Source: Hyphomicrobium_A sp963776675 (GTDB taxonomy: Bacteria; Pseudomonadota; Alphaproteobacteria; Rhizobiales; Hyphomicrobiaceae). From it: a stretch of DNA of 64,000 nucleotides. Numbering within the stretch: the stretch's first letter is position 1; each line of letters starts with the position of its first letter. Of this stretch, positions 47,079 to 56,322 are shown piece by piece. Both the position numbers and the translations under genes were made by a program. Below the pieces are notes generated by a model. It made no database searches, had not been told where the DNA came from, and saw only the letters and a program-made list of their open reading frames with translations. The DNA is taken from NCBI GenBank assembly GCA_963776675.1, contig CAVZNR010000029.1, positions 136,518-200,517 on the forward strand, in the 5' to 3' direction.

Positions 47079-48660
47079 GGCCGATTTCGTTGATAAAGTC
47101 GCCTGAGAAGAGCGGCGCGGCGGTGCGACCGCCTCGATTGTTTGCCGCCCGACCGCTGCAGGGGCGGTCTGTAACGCACCTCACTGACGCCATCTACGGT
47201 GACGCAACGCACGCCACTTCGAGATCCGGCGGCGGCCGGATGAGGAGCTTTGCGAGCTTGCGCAGGTTCTGCGCCGTGGCGGCGAGCAGAAACTCATCCC
47301 TGGCACCACGTGGCCCGCGTAGGCGCAACCGGTCGAGGCGCAGGATGCGTTTCAGATGGGCGAACTGCATCTCGACCTTCTTGCGATCACGGCGTGACTG
47401 CGCGTAGGCCTCGGTGCCGAACAAAGATCGGGCGACGTCGCGCGCCGCCTCGTAGACGCTGCGCGGGATCTTGCGCACGGGCTCCTTCGGGCAGCAGCGC
47501 GGCTTTAGCGGACAGCTGCGACAGTCGGCCGTTGCACCCCGATAGAGCCGCTGCTCGTCGTTGACGATCGTGCCGCTGGTCCTGAGTGCCTTGTTGGCCG
47601 GGCAGATGTAGACATCCTCGTCCTCATCGTAGCGGAAGTCGGCTCGGCTGAAGCTGCCGTCCTCGCGCGCCGACTTGTCGATGACGGGGATGTGCGGGGC
47701 GATACCTTTCTCCTCGACCAGCCAGTTGAGCATGGGCGCCGAGCCGTAGGCTGTATCAGCGGCGAGTAGCTTCGGCTTCAGACCGAAGCGTTGCTGTGTG
47801 CGCTCAATCATGGTGCGCGCGGCACCGACCTCGGCCTGGCGGATGGCGCGAGAAGCCTCCACGTCAAGGATGATGCCGGCCTTCACGTCGATCAGGTAGT
47901 TGTCGGCGTAGGCGAAGAACGCAGCGCTCTTCATTGCTCCCGTCCACTGGGCTGCCGGATCGGACGGCGAGACGAACTTAGGGGTGACCTCGCTCGCCGC
48001 GCCGAAGGCCGCATCGTCGAGCGTCGCCAGATACTCCTTCACGGCGTGGCTCGCCGTTGCTGGATCACGCTCTTTGCTCCATTCAGCACCGGGGATTGAG
48101 CGGCCCTTGTTGGCGTCGGCCTCGATGAGGCTCGCGTCAACGGCGAACCCATCTCCACCGACGAGGCCGGCCGTAATGCAGGCGAGCACGACGCGCTCAA
48201 AGATGTGGCGCAACACATCGCTATCGCGGAAGCGCCCGTGCCGGTTCTTGGAGAACGTCGAGTGGTCGGGAACCTTGTCGTCGAGGTCAAGACGGCAGAA
48301 CCAGCGGAACGTCAGCCGATCGGCGACCTCCTCGCACAGCCGGCGTTCCGAGCGGATGCCATAGCAATAGCCCACGATGAGCATGCGGATGAGAAGCTCC
48401 GGGATCGATGGAAGGCCGGCCGGTGTGGCTGTAGTGCTCGGCGAGCTTGTGGCGCAGATCGCCAAGCGCGGTTGCTGCGAACACATCGATGCGGCGGAGA
48501 AGATGATCGGCTGGGACGCGCTCGTCGAGGTGGAACTCGTAGAAGAACCGCGCCTGGTCCGCCGTCTGCCATCCCATCATCGCCAGCCTCCGTCGCTGCC
48601 CCCTCCCACGGAATCACTGTTCGCTGGCGTCCTCAACGGACTTCTTCAACACAATCGGCC
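47079..48660 (-). mobile_element. Insertion sequence, copy B (inverted)
   Basis: About 1582 bp, near-identical to copy A in reverse orientation, with the same terminal inverted repeats. On the plus strand it starts GGCCGATTTCGTTGATAAAG and ends CAACACAATCGGCC. The flanks (CTCAG before, ACAAGC after) show no duplication. Confidence 0.85.
47194..48580 (-). pseudogene. IS1182-like transposase (copy B), one frameshift
   Basis: Same protein as copy A, reading MMGWQTADQARFF at 48580. An extra base near 48400 (in SIDPELLIRML) splits the first ~60 residues from the rest; the remaining 410 codons are open to the stop, including GFAVDASLIEAD and AADTAYGSAP. If the break is a sequence error, this copy is potentially active. 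Its 3' end differs in the last two residues from copy A. Confidence 0.78.
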
Positions 48661-48827
48661 ACAAGCATACTTGCCTCAACAAGAGCCGTCGCTCAGGCTA
48701 ATGGCAGACCGTCCCTGTTTAGGGATGGCCTGGCAGGCGCCCGTCGAACGCCCCCTATTGGACGAGGCGTGAAATACGTTCACGGTGGTATGGTGCCGTT
48801 AGCGGCCACCTTGCGGGAGACAATATT

Positions 48828-49577
48828 TTGACGGTGCCGCACACCTCGAGTTCATCCGATCCTCCGACGGCCACTCAGCCCGCTATCTTACGCGCGCCCG
48901 TCCGGATGCGTTATTTCTCATTGGTTGCCACGGTATTCCTCGCGGCCGCCTCCGCTCTCATAATCTGCTTCACGATCTTGCTTTTCGTTGAAGGGGCATG
49001 GGGACTGGCCGCCCTCCTAGGGGCATTGGGTACATTCATGGCAGCGCTAGACGGCTATGTGCTGCGGGACCTCCGGGGGAAATGGGGCCTACGCGTCACG
49101 CTTCTCGAGGACCGCATGGTGCTCGATCTTCCGGCGGGGCGGTCGCTGATTCACCGCCCCGTCGCACAGCACATGACCATTCCCTACAGGGATATCGAGG
49201 CCATCGAAACGCGGCTCGAAGCATTTCCTTCGTTCGGCATGGAAAACATGCAGCGCCCGTATGTTCTGAGCCCGAAGCAGGGCAACCGTATCTTCCTGTT
49301 TGAGGATCGCGCGCTCGGAACGCCGTTCGAAACACCGACGTATGGACCCATAGCAGCCGCTATCGTGCAGCGCGCCAATGTTCCGTTGCGCGATCTCGGC
49401 ATGGTAGAGGGCGGCGGCGGCATTCTGTCTGTGTGGGGAGCGCACGCACCGGATTGGGCGGCACCATCGCTGCCACTTGCGCTGCAATTACGAATCTGGC
49501 GGCACGTGGTGGCAACGGGATCGCTTGCAATGGTTCTGGTGGTGCTCGCGTTTTTGATCAACGCATCCCTGCATTGA
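48828..49577 (+). CDS. Membrane protein of unknown function
   Basis: 249 residues starting at TTG 48828 with GGGAGA upstream. Two hydrophobic segments near residues 33-75, a soluble domain of ~130 residues with VTLLEDRMVLDLPAGRS and EAIETRLEAFPSFGMENMQRPYVLSPKQGN, and a final membrane helix at the C-terminus. This resembles PH-like DUF membrane proteins in layout but no family is named. It follows IS copy B. Confidence 0.6.
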   Translation: MTVPHTSSSSDPPTATQPAILRAPVRMRYFSLVATVFLAAASALIICFTILLFVEGAWGLAALLGALGTFMAALDGYVLRDLRGKWGLRVTLLEDRMVLDLPAGRSLIHRPVAQHMTIPYRDIEAIETRLEAFPSFGMENMQRPYVLSPKQGNRIFLFEDRALGTPFETPTYGPIAAAIVQRANVPLRDLGMVEGGGGILSVWGAHAPDWAAPSLPLALQLRIWRHVVATGSLAMVLVVLAFLINASLH

Positions 49578-49644
49578 TTGCACCTCGGTGACGGACGTGC
49601 TCGCGTCGGTCCCCCGTACCTAAGAAGGCAAGATAGCGACTGAG

Positions 49645-50004
49645 ATGCCGCGCGCGACCATCAATCCCGATACGGCTTGGTTCCGCCGCAAGCTCGAGGA
49701 GCGCCGCGCGGAGCTTCAGGCGCTGCAGGCGATCAGCGAGGAGAGCCGCGGCCCGGTCACCCTCGACCAGACGAGCGTCGGCCGCCTGTCGCGCATGGAT
49801 GCCATGCAAGGCCAGGCCATGGCCATGGCGACCCACCGCCAAAGAGGGCAGGAGCTGCAGCGCATCGCCGCCGCCCTGCTGCGCCTTGACGATGGCAGCT
49901 TCGGCTATTGCCTCGATTGCGGCGAGGAAATCGCCGAGAAGCGGCTGCGCTTCGATGCGTCGATTGCGACCTGTATCCGGTGCGCCTCCCGTTCTGAAGG
50001 CTAA
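49645..50004 (+). CDS. DksA/TraR family zinc-finger protein
   Basis: 119 residues. A coiled-coil helical region is followed by a four-cysteine zinc finger (Cys 89, 92, 110, 113: CLDCGEEIAEKR ... TCIRC) as in DksA/TraR. It is shorter than DksA (about 150) and the coiled-coil tip lacks a clear Asp-Asp pair (the turn holds GRLSRMDAM), so it is better seen as a DksA-like protein than DksA itself. Such proteins bind RNA polymerase. Overlaps the convergent gene by four bases. Confidence 0.85.
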   Translation: MPRATINPDTAWFRRKLEERRAELQALQAISEESRGPVTLDQTSVGRLSRMDAMQGQAMAMATHRQRGQELQRIAAALLRLDDGSFGYCLDCGEEIAEKRLRFDASIATCIRCASRSEG

Positions 50005-50771
50005 GGCTGGTTCCGGCGTGAAGACGCCTGCCGCTGCTCCCGGGGCAGCTCGTGCCCTGCGCGCGCGATGTAGATCGTGCTGGCGGCCTCGCGGTCTTGC
50101 AGCGGGTTGTCGAAGGTGACGACCTTGGCCTCGCATTCGTCGAAGGCTTCGCGCAGCACCGCGAGAAAGTCGTCGTCGGGGGGATCGTTCGACCAGAGTG
50201 CGAAGATCCCGCCAGGATGCAAATGCGTGGCCAGGGCCTGAAGTCCCTGCTTCTCGTAGAAGGCGCTGTGTTGATCGCTCAAAAGTTGCCGCGGAGAATG
50301 GTCGATATCGACAAGCACGGCGTGAAATTTCCGCCCGCCAATGTCGGGATCGCCCTCGCGAACGGGCGCACCGAAGATCGCGAAGAAATCGCCCTGGCCC
50401 AGATGACAGCGATCATCCGAGGTAAGCTCGCGCCCGAGCGGCACCAGATCCTTGCGGTGCCAGTCAATGACCTCCTGAAACCTCTCGACGACGAACAGTG
50501 TGCGCACGCGGGCATGGCCGAGAACGGATCGTGCCGTATAGCCAAGTCCGAGCCCCCCGACGACAACGTCGACGTCGGTCACGGGCGCCTCTCTCAGTGC
50601 CAGCTCCGCTAGCGCTATCTCGCTGACCGTAAACAGGCTCGACATCAGGAAGTCATCGCCGAGCTTGACCTCGTAAATCTCCCTTGCGTCCGCAGGACGC
50701 CTGCGCCGCCGCAGGCTCAGCTCGCCCATCGGTGTCTTCGAATAGGCAAGCTCCTCGAATGCTTTTGTCAT
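50001..50771 (-). CDS. Spermidine synthase-like methyltransferase-fold protein
   Basis: 256 residues from MTKAFEELAYSKTPMGELSL, fixed by GGAGGAGAT. The Rossmann motif is VVVGGLGLGYTARSVLGH and TLFVVERFQEVIDWH; a DIDHSPRQLL piece follows at the usual acidic position. It belongs to the SpeE-like SAM/polyamine fold, but the putrescine-binding residues cannot be confirmed. Annotated as polyamine-synthase-like; an actual methyltransferase remains possible. Confidence 0.75.
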   Translation of the reverse strand: MTKAFEELAYSKTPMGELSLRRRRRPADAREIYEVKLGDDFLMSSLFTVSEIALAELALREAPVTDVDVVVGGLGLGYTARSVLGHARVRTLFVVERFQEVIDWHRKDLVPLGRELTSDDRCHLGQGDFFAIFGAPVREGDPDIGGRKFHAVLVDIDHSPRQLLSDQHSAFYEKQGLQALATHLHPGGIFALWSNDPPDDDFLAVLREAFDECEAKVVTFDNPLQDREAASTIYIARAGHELPREQRQASSRRNQP

Positions 50772-51185
50772 GAAGCAGAGATCTCCTCCATTGAGGCTGC
50801 GGGCGCAAGCGCCAGCGTAAAGGGTCGCTCCGTTGCGAAACGGATTGCCATAACCGTCCGCCGCTGGACAGTCCGTCCCTGGCTTGCACCGTTGTGTAGG
50901 TCCGCTTCGGGTCAAGATCGGCAAAAGCCAAGTGAGCAAAGCGAGTTCGCTTTTGGTTGGGTAGCGACCAAAGAAGGGTCCCGTGAAGCGGCACCTTTTG
51001 GAGCCTCGAGGCGAAACAAGCATCTGTGATGCTCGCAACACAGACCCATAGGAATACGATTCCACCGAGCCAACGTAACTATATCTCTTAGCCCGATGAC
51101 CTTATCGTTTGATGCGGCACAAGAAAATTCGATGGAGGCGTGGTGCTGCCGTCGGGCCAGTTCTGTTGCGTAGGGTAGGTGTCAG
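50772..51185. other. 414-bp intergenic region
   Basis: Holds the upstream regions of the SpeE-like gene and the autotransporter. It contains a GTCCGCTTCGGGTC-type motif near 50900, which I have seen repeated in other Hyphomicrobiales intergenic DNA, but no gene, tRNA or clear promoter was found. Confidence 0.5.
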
Positions 51186-53026
51186 ATGCGTAGGGTCTCA
51201 GACAAGGGCAGCCTTTGGACTACGTGTGTCCTCACCATAGGGCTGCTGGCAAGTGTCGACGCGGCCGAAGCGCAGGTCGCTTGCAAAGCCCCACCAGGCA
51301 ACAACACGCAACCTTGCGTTAATCCCCATGGTACGGTGATCGACTTAATTTCGACATGTCGAATGGAGCGACGATCGACAACCAAGGCAGCGTCACCAAC
51401 GATATTTATACAATGCGCGAGAATCGGGCGTGACCAACTCCGGCCCGGTCGGGGGTGAGATCCGGACGAAGGAGAAAACTCCGCCGTTACCAACTCCGGC
51501 TCGGTCCCGTTTTTCATCGACACGCTGGGGAACGACTCCGGCGTGACCAACTCCGGCTCGGTCGTGCAGACGATCGGGACGGGTGGGAACAACTCCGGCG
51601 TGACCAACTCCGGCTCCGTCGGGCAATTCATCCGTACAGGTGGCAATAACTCGAGCGTGACCAACTCCGGCTTTGTCGGGGACGAGATAGATACGATTGG
51701 CGACAACTCGGGCGTGACTAACTCCGGCTCCGTCGCAACTTATATTAGGACGGAGGGTAGCGATTCCGGTGTGATCAACTCCGGCTCTGTCGGGTCGGGC
51801 AGCGTGGGAGATGGCATATTCCTAAGGGGACAAACCCGAACCTCACGCTCTTGCCAGGCTCCGTCATACAGGGTCAAATCTCGCTGTCTGGCGCCGGCAT
51901 GAGTACGTTGAATGTCGGAAACGGCCTGAATGTTGCCCTTACCCTCAACGCGGCGCCCGACGTCATCAACACCTTCGGCGCCCCCTATGCGGTGTCCGGC
52001 GATCAGGTCGCGGTTCTCGATCCCACGGCGCTGAGCCAGCACGACGAGATGTTGTCGGATCTGACCAGTGGCATCTTCAATTCCATCCATGCCCGTCTGG
52101 CCGGGGTCAGTGGCGCCCCCTCCAACGGCTCTGGGGGCATGTCGCTTGGCCTCGGCTCCATGATGCACCTGAGCAGCAAGGAGGTCGGCCCCGCATCCCC
52201 GCCCGATGGTGCCGGCGTCTGGGCCCAGGCCTTCGGCGGCCACCGCAATGAAGATGCCAACGGTGCGACCGTTGGATCTGACCACAATTTTTATGGCGGC
52301 ATTGCCGGGATTGATGGCTGGCTGATGCCGGGCCTCCGCGTCGGCGCCTTTGGTGGCGGTGCGCGCTCTAAGATGGAAGTTGATTTCGACGCCCAGGACA
52401 TCGATGCCGACAGCTACTTCGGTGGCGGTTATGCGAGCCTGCGGCAGAACGGCTTTTTTGCCCATCTGATGGTGACGGCAGGTGAGACCGCCTATGACAG
52501 CACGCGCCAGGTGGCCAACAACGTGGCTGCGGGTGGCATCGAGATCGCCACGGCCAACTATGACGGCACCTTCGTCTCGCCGGAGCTGACGGTCGGCAGC
52601 ACGCTTGTTGTCGGCGGCCTGACCGTCGAGCCGAGCGCTCGCGTGCGTTATGCGCAACTCTGGCTTGACGGCTATTCGGAAACGGGAGCCTCTGACAACT
52701 TGAGCATTGGCGACCGCGATGTGTCGCTGTGGCAGGGCCGGGTGCAGCTTGCCATGCCGTTCACGTCAGAGGCCGGCACGTTCGCACCCCGCATTGGTGT
52801 GGAGGCCTGGACGTCGAACAACGACGACGTTTCGGCCGTACTCCTGGGTCAGGCCATCTCGTTCAGCCCTGGTGGGGATGACGAGGAGGTCACCGGCTTT
52901 GTCGGCGCGACGGCCTCGACGCGCCTGGGCTCCAACATGATCGCCTTCGTCGACGGCGAAGTGCACATGGGCGAGGACGGTTTTGCCCGCAGCGAAGCCC
53001 GCGGTGGCATCAAGATCAGCTTCTAG
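51186..53026 (+). CDS. Autotransporter with repeat-rich passenger, several frame breaks
   Basis: From ATG 51186: signal peptide (ending near AEAQ), a short start HGTVIDFNFDMSNGAT..., then seven 57-bp (19-residue) repeats of the form GNNSGVTNSGSVxxxIxT in a beta-helix-type passenger, then NPNLTLLPGSVIQGQ and a barrel domain of ~270 residues ending KISF, a normal autotransporter terminus. One-base losses near 51344, 51425, 51476 and 51830 put the pieces in different frames; the final barrel frame is continuous from 51851. Either sequence error or a decayed passenger. Confidence 0.8.
51425..51810 (+). repeat. Seven 57-bp tandem repeats in the passenger
   Basis: The core GTGACCAACTCCGG (with variants) recurs at 51430, 51486, 51543, 51600, 51657, 51714 and 51771, all 57 bp apart except the first pair at 56. 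57 bp is 19 codons, so repeat number can change without moving frame. The shortened first spacing is one of the gene's frame breaks. Confidence 0.9.
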
Positions 53027-53106
53027 GAGCTGCGCCGGCCCAGGACTGCATTCGAATGTCGGCGAGTTGAGCATGGTCGAGCGGGCGGCTCTGGTGGAGG
53101 CGGGCC

Positions 53107-53580
53107 TCACGTTGCCTTCTTTGGTTTCTTCTTAGAGCGGACAGGCCGCGCGGCCATGCGCGCCGACGCGTTCAGCGCTATCGCCGCGCGAATGAGCGCC
53201 TTCAGCGCCTTTTCGTTGATCTTGTCGCCCTCGTGGATATCGATGGCGCGCCTTACGTTGCCTTCGAGGCTCGAATTGAACAGGCCAGCAGGGTCCTTGA
53301 GCGCGGCGCCCTTGGCGAAGGTCAGCTTGACGACGGCCTTGTACGTCTCGCCGGTGCAGATGATGCCGTCATGCTCCCACACCGGAACGCCCATTGGGTT
53401 TGACGGCTTGCGCCATTTCACCTCCTCGACCACGTCGGGGTCGGCCTCTTTGATGAGCGTCCGGACCCGGGCGAGCGTCTCGCCCCTCCAATCGGAGAGC
53501 TTCTCGATTTTCGCATCGATGAGCCGAGAGGGAGAGCCTCCGCCTTTTGCTTGCTTCGTGGCGGTTTTGGTCGACTTCAT
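53107..53580 (-). CDS. DUF1801 domain protein
   Basis: 157 residues from MKSTKTATKQAKGGGS. Family motifs: VKWRKPSNPMGVPVWEHDGIICTGETYKAVVKLTF and GAALKDPAGLFNSSLEGNVRRAIDIHEGDKI. The YdhG-like DUF1801 fold has no known activity. A Lys/Arg-rich tail (VRSKKKPKKAT) suggests nucleic-acid contact. Converges with the autotransporter. Confidence 0.85.
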   Translation of the reverse strand: MKSTKTATKQAKGGGSPSRLIDAKIEKLSDWRGETLARVRTLIKEADPDVVEEVKWRKPSNPMGVPVWEHDGIICTGETYKAVVKLTFAKGAALKDPAGLFNSSLEGNVRRAIDIHEGDKINEKALKALIRAAIALNASARMAARPVRSKKKPKKAT

Positions 53581-53697
53581 GCTTGTCGCTCGTCCGTGAG
53601 GTGTGACCCGCACCCTTTGTACATCGGAGTCGGCGGATTACGCTTCGCTAATCCGCTCTACGCTCAGTACTAAGCCGGGCCCGGAACGGTCGGATCA

Positions 53698-53729
53698 GCA
53701 TGCCCACCCGGTCTCCCGAGTGGGCATGC
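53698..53729 (-). terminator. Hairpin after the ethanolamine permease gene
   Basis: Perfect 10-bp stem GCATGCCCAC/GTGGGCATGC with a 12-base loop, 40 bp past the permease stop on the minus strand. No T-tract is seen, so it is a probable terminator only. Confidence 0.45.
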
Positions 53730-53768
53730 AACTGTTTCACCTCGGGCAACGATACCAACGCGCTCCAG

Positions 53769-55250
53769 CTACTTCATACGATGCTCGGTTGCGAATTTCT
53801 CCTCGGGCGAAAGCACGAGGCGATGCCTGCCGAACACGGCGAAGTAGAGCATTCCAATCGCGAACCAGAGCGCGACGCCCCCCACCGCCTGCTGGTAGAC
53901 AGGGTCCTGCAACTGGAAGATGACGGTGATGGCCGCGATCACGATCGTCACGAGGCCGCCGGCGATGCCGAAAATGCTGACGAAAGGTCGCTCGATGTGC
54001 GGCAGCTTCTGGCGCAGCCGGATGAAGGAGAACGCCTGCATGATGTAGGAAAACATGGCACCAAAAACGGCCATGTTGAGCAAGGTGCCGCCGACGACCG
54101 CGCCACCGCCTTCGATGCCGTAAGCCCATGCCACGCCGAAGATCAATGCCAGCCCGACGATCGTGCCGACGATCATTGCCACGTGCGGCGTCTTATGCGT
54201 GCCGTGGGTAAGCGACAGGAACTTGGGGAAATAGCCCGCCCGTGACAGGGAGTAGATCTGGCGGCCCTGCGCGAAAAGGATGGTGTGGAAGCTTGCCACC
54301 AGCCCCGTCACCGCGAACAGGGACAAGAGCTTGGCGATGCTGTCACCGTAGATGGCCCGGAACCCGTCGAGAATAGGCTCTCCGGACGTCGCAAGCTTGT
54401 GGGCTCCAACGCCCGACAACGCCGGATTGAGCCACAGGATCAAGAAGCCCGTCACCAATAGGGTGAACATGCCAAGGATGATGCCCTTGGGCATATCGCG
54501 CTTCGGATCGATCGACTCCTCGGCGGCAAGCGGCAGCTCCTCGATGGCCAGAAACAGCCATACGGCAAATGGCAGAGACGCAAAGACGCCGGCCCAACCG
54601 AAGGGCAGGAACGGACCGTTTCCTTCCGGGAGCTCGCTGCCGTCGGGAGCGATATTGAGCGCCCACCGGTTGAAGTCGATGTGCGGCCAGGCGCTGGCGT
54701 AGAAGAAGATCAAAACCGCGAGCGCCAGAAACGTGACAATCAGCGTGACGCGGAAGGACAACCCGACGCCGAAGATGTTGAGGGCCAGGAACAGGAGATA
54801 GCAGCCGATCCAATACACAGGCTGGAAAGCCGGTCCGGTTTCGAAGATCCCGCCGAGATAGGACCCGACGAAATAGACGATGACGGCCGGCGTAACGATG
54901 TATTCGACGTTCTCTGCGAGGCCGGTCAGGAACCCGCCCCAGGGTCCGAGCGTCGTGCGGGCGAACGAATAGGCCCCGCCCGTGTGCGGCAGCGCCGGCG
55001 ACATTTCGGCGATGCAGAAGACGAGACAGAGATACATGATGCCGACGAGCGCGGTCGCGATCGCCATGCCGCCCCACCCGCCGGAGGCGAAGCCGAGGTT
55101 CCAGCCCGAGAAGTCGCCCGAAATAACCGCGCCGACGCCGAGCGCCCAGAGGGACCACACGCCGGCGTGCCGGCGCAATCCCCGTTTCTCGAAGTACTCT
55201 TCACCGACGGTGGCGTATTTTACGCCCCCTTCCCCAGCTTGCTGTGTCAT
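53769..55250 (-). CDS. eat: Ethanolamine permease-type APC transporter
   Basis: 493 residues with about 12 helices. GVGAVISGDFSGWNLGF, CIAEMSPALPHTGGAYSFARTTLGPWGGFLTGLAENVEYIV and the AIEELPLAAEESIDPKRDMPKG loop match the ethanolamine permease (Eat) branch of the APC superfamily. No ethanolamine ammonia-lyase gene is in the window, so use of the substrate is not shown. Upstream of it is a hairpin-rich segment. Confidence 0.85.
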   Translation of the reverse strand: MTQQAGEGGVKYATVGEEYFEKRGLRRHAGVWSLWALGVGAVISGDFSGWNLGFASGGWGGMAIATALVGIMYLCLVFCIAEMSPALPHTGGAYSFARTTLGPWGGFLTGLAENVEYIVTPAVIVYFVGSYLGGIFETGPAFQPVYWIGCYLLFLALNIFGVGLSFRVTLIVTFLALAVLIFFYASAWPHIDFNRWALNIAPDGSELPEGNGPFLPFGWAGVFASLPFAVWLFLAIEELPLAAEESIDPKRDMPKGIILGMFTLLVTGFLILWLNPALSGVGAHKLATSGEPILDGFRAIYGDSIAKLLSLFAVTGLVASFHTILFAQGRQIYSLSRAGYFPKFLSLTHGTHKTPHVAMIVGTIVGLALIFGVAWAYGIEGGGAVVGGTLLNMAVFGAMFSYIMQAFSFIRLRQKLPHIERPFVSIFGIAGGLVTIVIAAITVIFQLQDPVYQQAVGGVALWFAIGMLYFAVFGRHRLVLSPEEKFATEHRMK

Positions 55251-55457
55251 GGCCAGATTCCCCTACATGTCTGAGCGAGCCGGCCCCCATTGCAGTCGGG
55301 TAGTCCCGTGCACCGACGTCACGCTGGCCGTGTTTCTACTGTAGGGTGAATACGAGTCTTCGGACAGCCTAGTAATTAGGCAGAGGTGAGGGGCGCTGCG
55401 CTTTGAAACGCGGCAGACACGATCGGGCTATGAGTGCGCCGCTCGCTCGTGATGAAA

Positions 55458-55512
55458 GCTTCGAGGATGGAATTGAAGAGGCCTGCAGGGTCCTTAAGCG
55501 CGGCGCCCTGGT
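55458..55512 (-). pseudogene. Remnant of a DUF1801 gene
   Basis: About 55 bp encode GAALKDPAGLFNSILEAFI on the minus strand, matching the centre of the DUF1801 gene at 53107-53580 (GAALKDPAGLFNSSLEG). The homology ends abruptly at the start of a large inverted repeat. No other part of the gene is present. Confidence 0.6.
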
Positions 55513-55788
55513 GTGATGATTTCGAAGTCCGTTTCTTTCCTGATGCACGCGCGCGAGCGGACTTCGAAATCTGAATCACGCGAGGAGCAGCGCCGCGCGA
55601 CGTCTGGAGACGCCGTCGAAATGCCACGCGCCGACGACGCTAACGCATGTTAGCGCATGCCCGTCGCAGTTAAATTAGATATCGGCTGTGGCGGGTGAGA
55701 ACCCTTGAGGGGCCGCGCTGAAACGCGCGCAAGGGATCTCGCAATCTCTCCGAGAGCCGATCTTGCCAGTCCTTAGGCTCTCGGAGGG
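55513..55788. ncRNA. Hairpin-rich segment, possible structured RNA
   Basis: Four stems in a row: (1) GATTTCGAAGTCCG with its exact complement, 14 bp, plus GTGAT/ATCAC after a 3-base bulge, loop 26 (55513-55579); (2) GCTAAC-GCAT-GTTAGC (55639-55654); (3) GAGA-a-CCCTTG / CAAGGG-a-TCTC enclosing GCGC/GCGC (55697-55740); (4) 13-bp stem CTCTCCGAGAGCC / GGCTCTCGGAGGG (55746-55788). No conserved known RNA family was recognised and orientation is unclear. It could be a small RNA, a leader or a palindromic element. Confidence 0.4.
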
Positions 55789-55960
55789 GGCCATTTGCCG
55801 TTCATGACCAACGCGTATCCACGGTTCTAGCTGAAGCACTGCTGCTGGATCGCGGGCTGGCTGAGAAGTTGGGCTGCTTGTTTAGGTCAACCGCCAGGAA
55901 CGCACGCCGGGTGCGTCCGTTGCCCGGGCGGAACTGGTGCACCAAAGGGATGCAAAACTC

Positions 55961-56125
55961 ATGTCGCTCGGAACCATTCTCGTTATCATCCTCATCATCT
56001 TTTTGCTTGGTGGCTTCAGTGGCCGCTTCGGCGGCTACGGTTACGGCTTCGGTCACGGCGGCGTCGGTGCCCTCGGCATACTATTGATCATCGTCGTCGT
56101 CCTCATGGTGCTGGGACGGGTCTGA
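55961..56125 (+). CDS. DUF3309 small membrane protein
   Basis: 54 residues, MSLGTILVIILIIFLLGGFSG then a Gly/Phe/Tyr-rich loop and a second hydrophobic stretch IILLIIVVVLMVLGRV, as in DUF3309. A longer frame starts 24 bp upstream, but the family begins at MSLGTI. Function unknown. Confidence 0.8.
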   Translation: MSLGTILVIILIIFLLGGFSGRFGGYGYGFGHGGVGALGILLIIVVVLMVLGRV

Positions 56126-56169
56126 CCTGACCGGCGGCGTGAGGTCGGCTCCGCGCCAGGCAAAGAAGT

Positions 56170-56187
56170 CCCCAGCTTTCGCTGGGG
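56170..56187. terminator. Short GC-rich hairpin
   Basis: CCCCAGC-TTTC-GCTGGGG. On the minus strand the loop is GAAA and ACTTCTTTG follows, so it may end the DUF1801 gene at 56323; it also lies after the DUF3309 gene. Confidence 0.4.
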
Positions 56188-56322
56188 GCTCTCGCGGTCC
56201 TGCGACTTGCGCCAAATCGGATAGAGCAGTGCGCCGGCGGTTTCGTCGCCGCGGCTTCGTGCCGATTGTGGTCTGATGGCTTGACGTCCGTTCCGCCATG
56301 CAGGCGCTTCGCCACGCCCCGC

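Noticed and set aside
44076..48660. A defined composite transposon
   Set aside because: Outer and inner ends show no target duplications, so two separate IS insertions cannot be excluded.
51425..51810. Regular 57-bp repeats as a possible CRISPR array
   Set aside because: The whole unit is conserved, including the part that would be spacer, and it encodes a continuous 19-residue motif inside a secreted protein.
55869..56087. Longer plus-strand frame overlapping the DUF3309 gene
   Set aside because: It is a different frame with no homology; the DUF3309 frame at 55961 matches its family.
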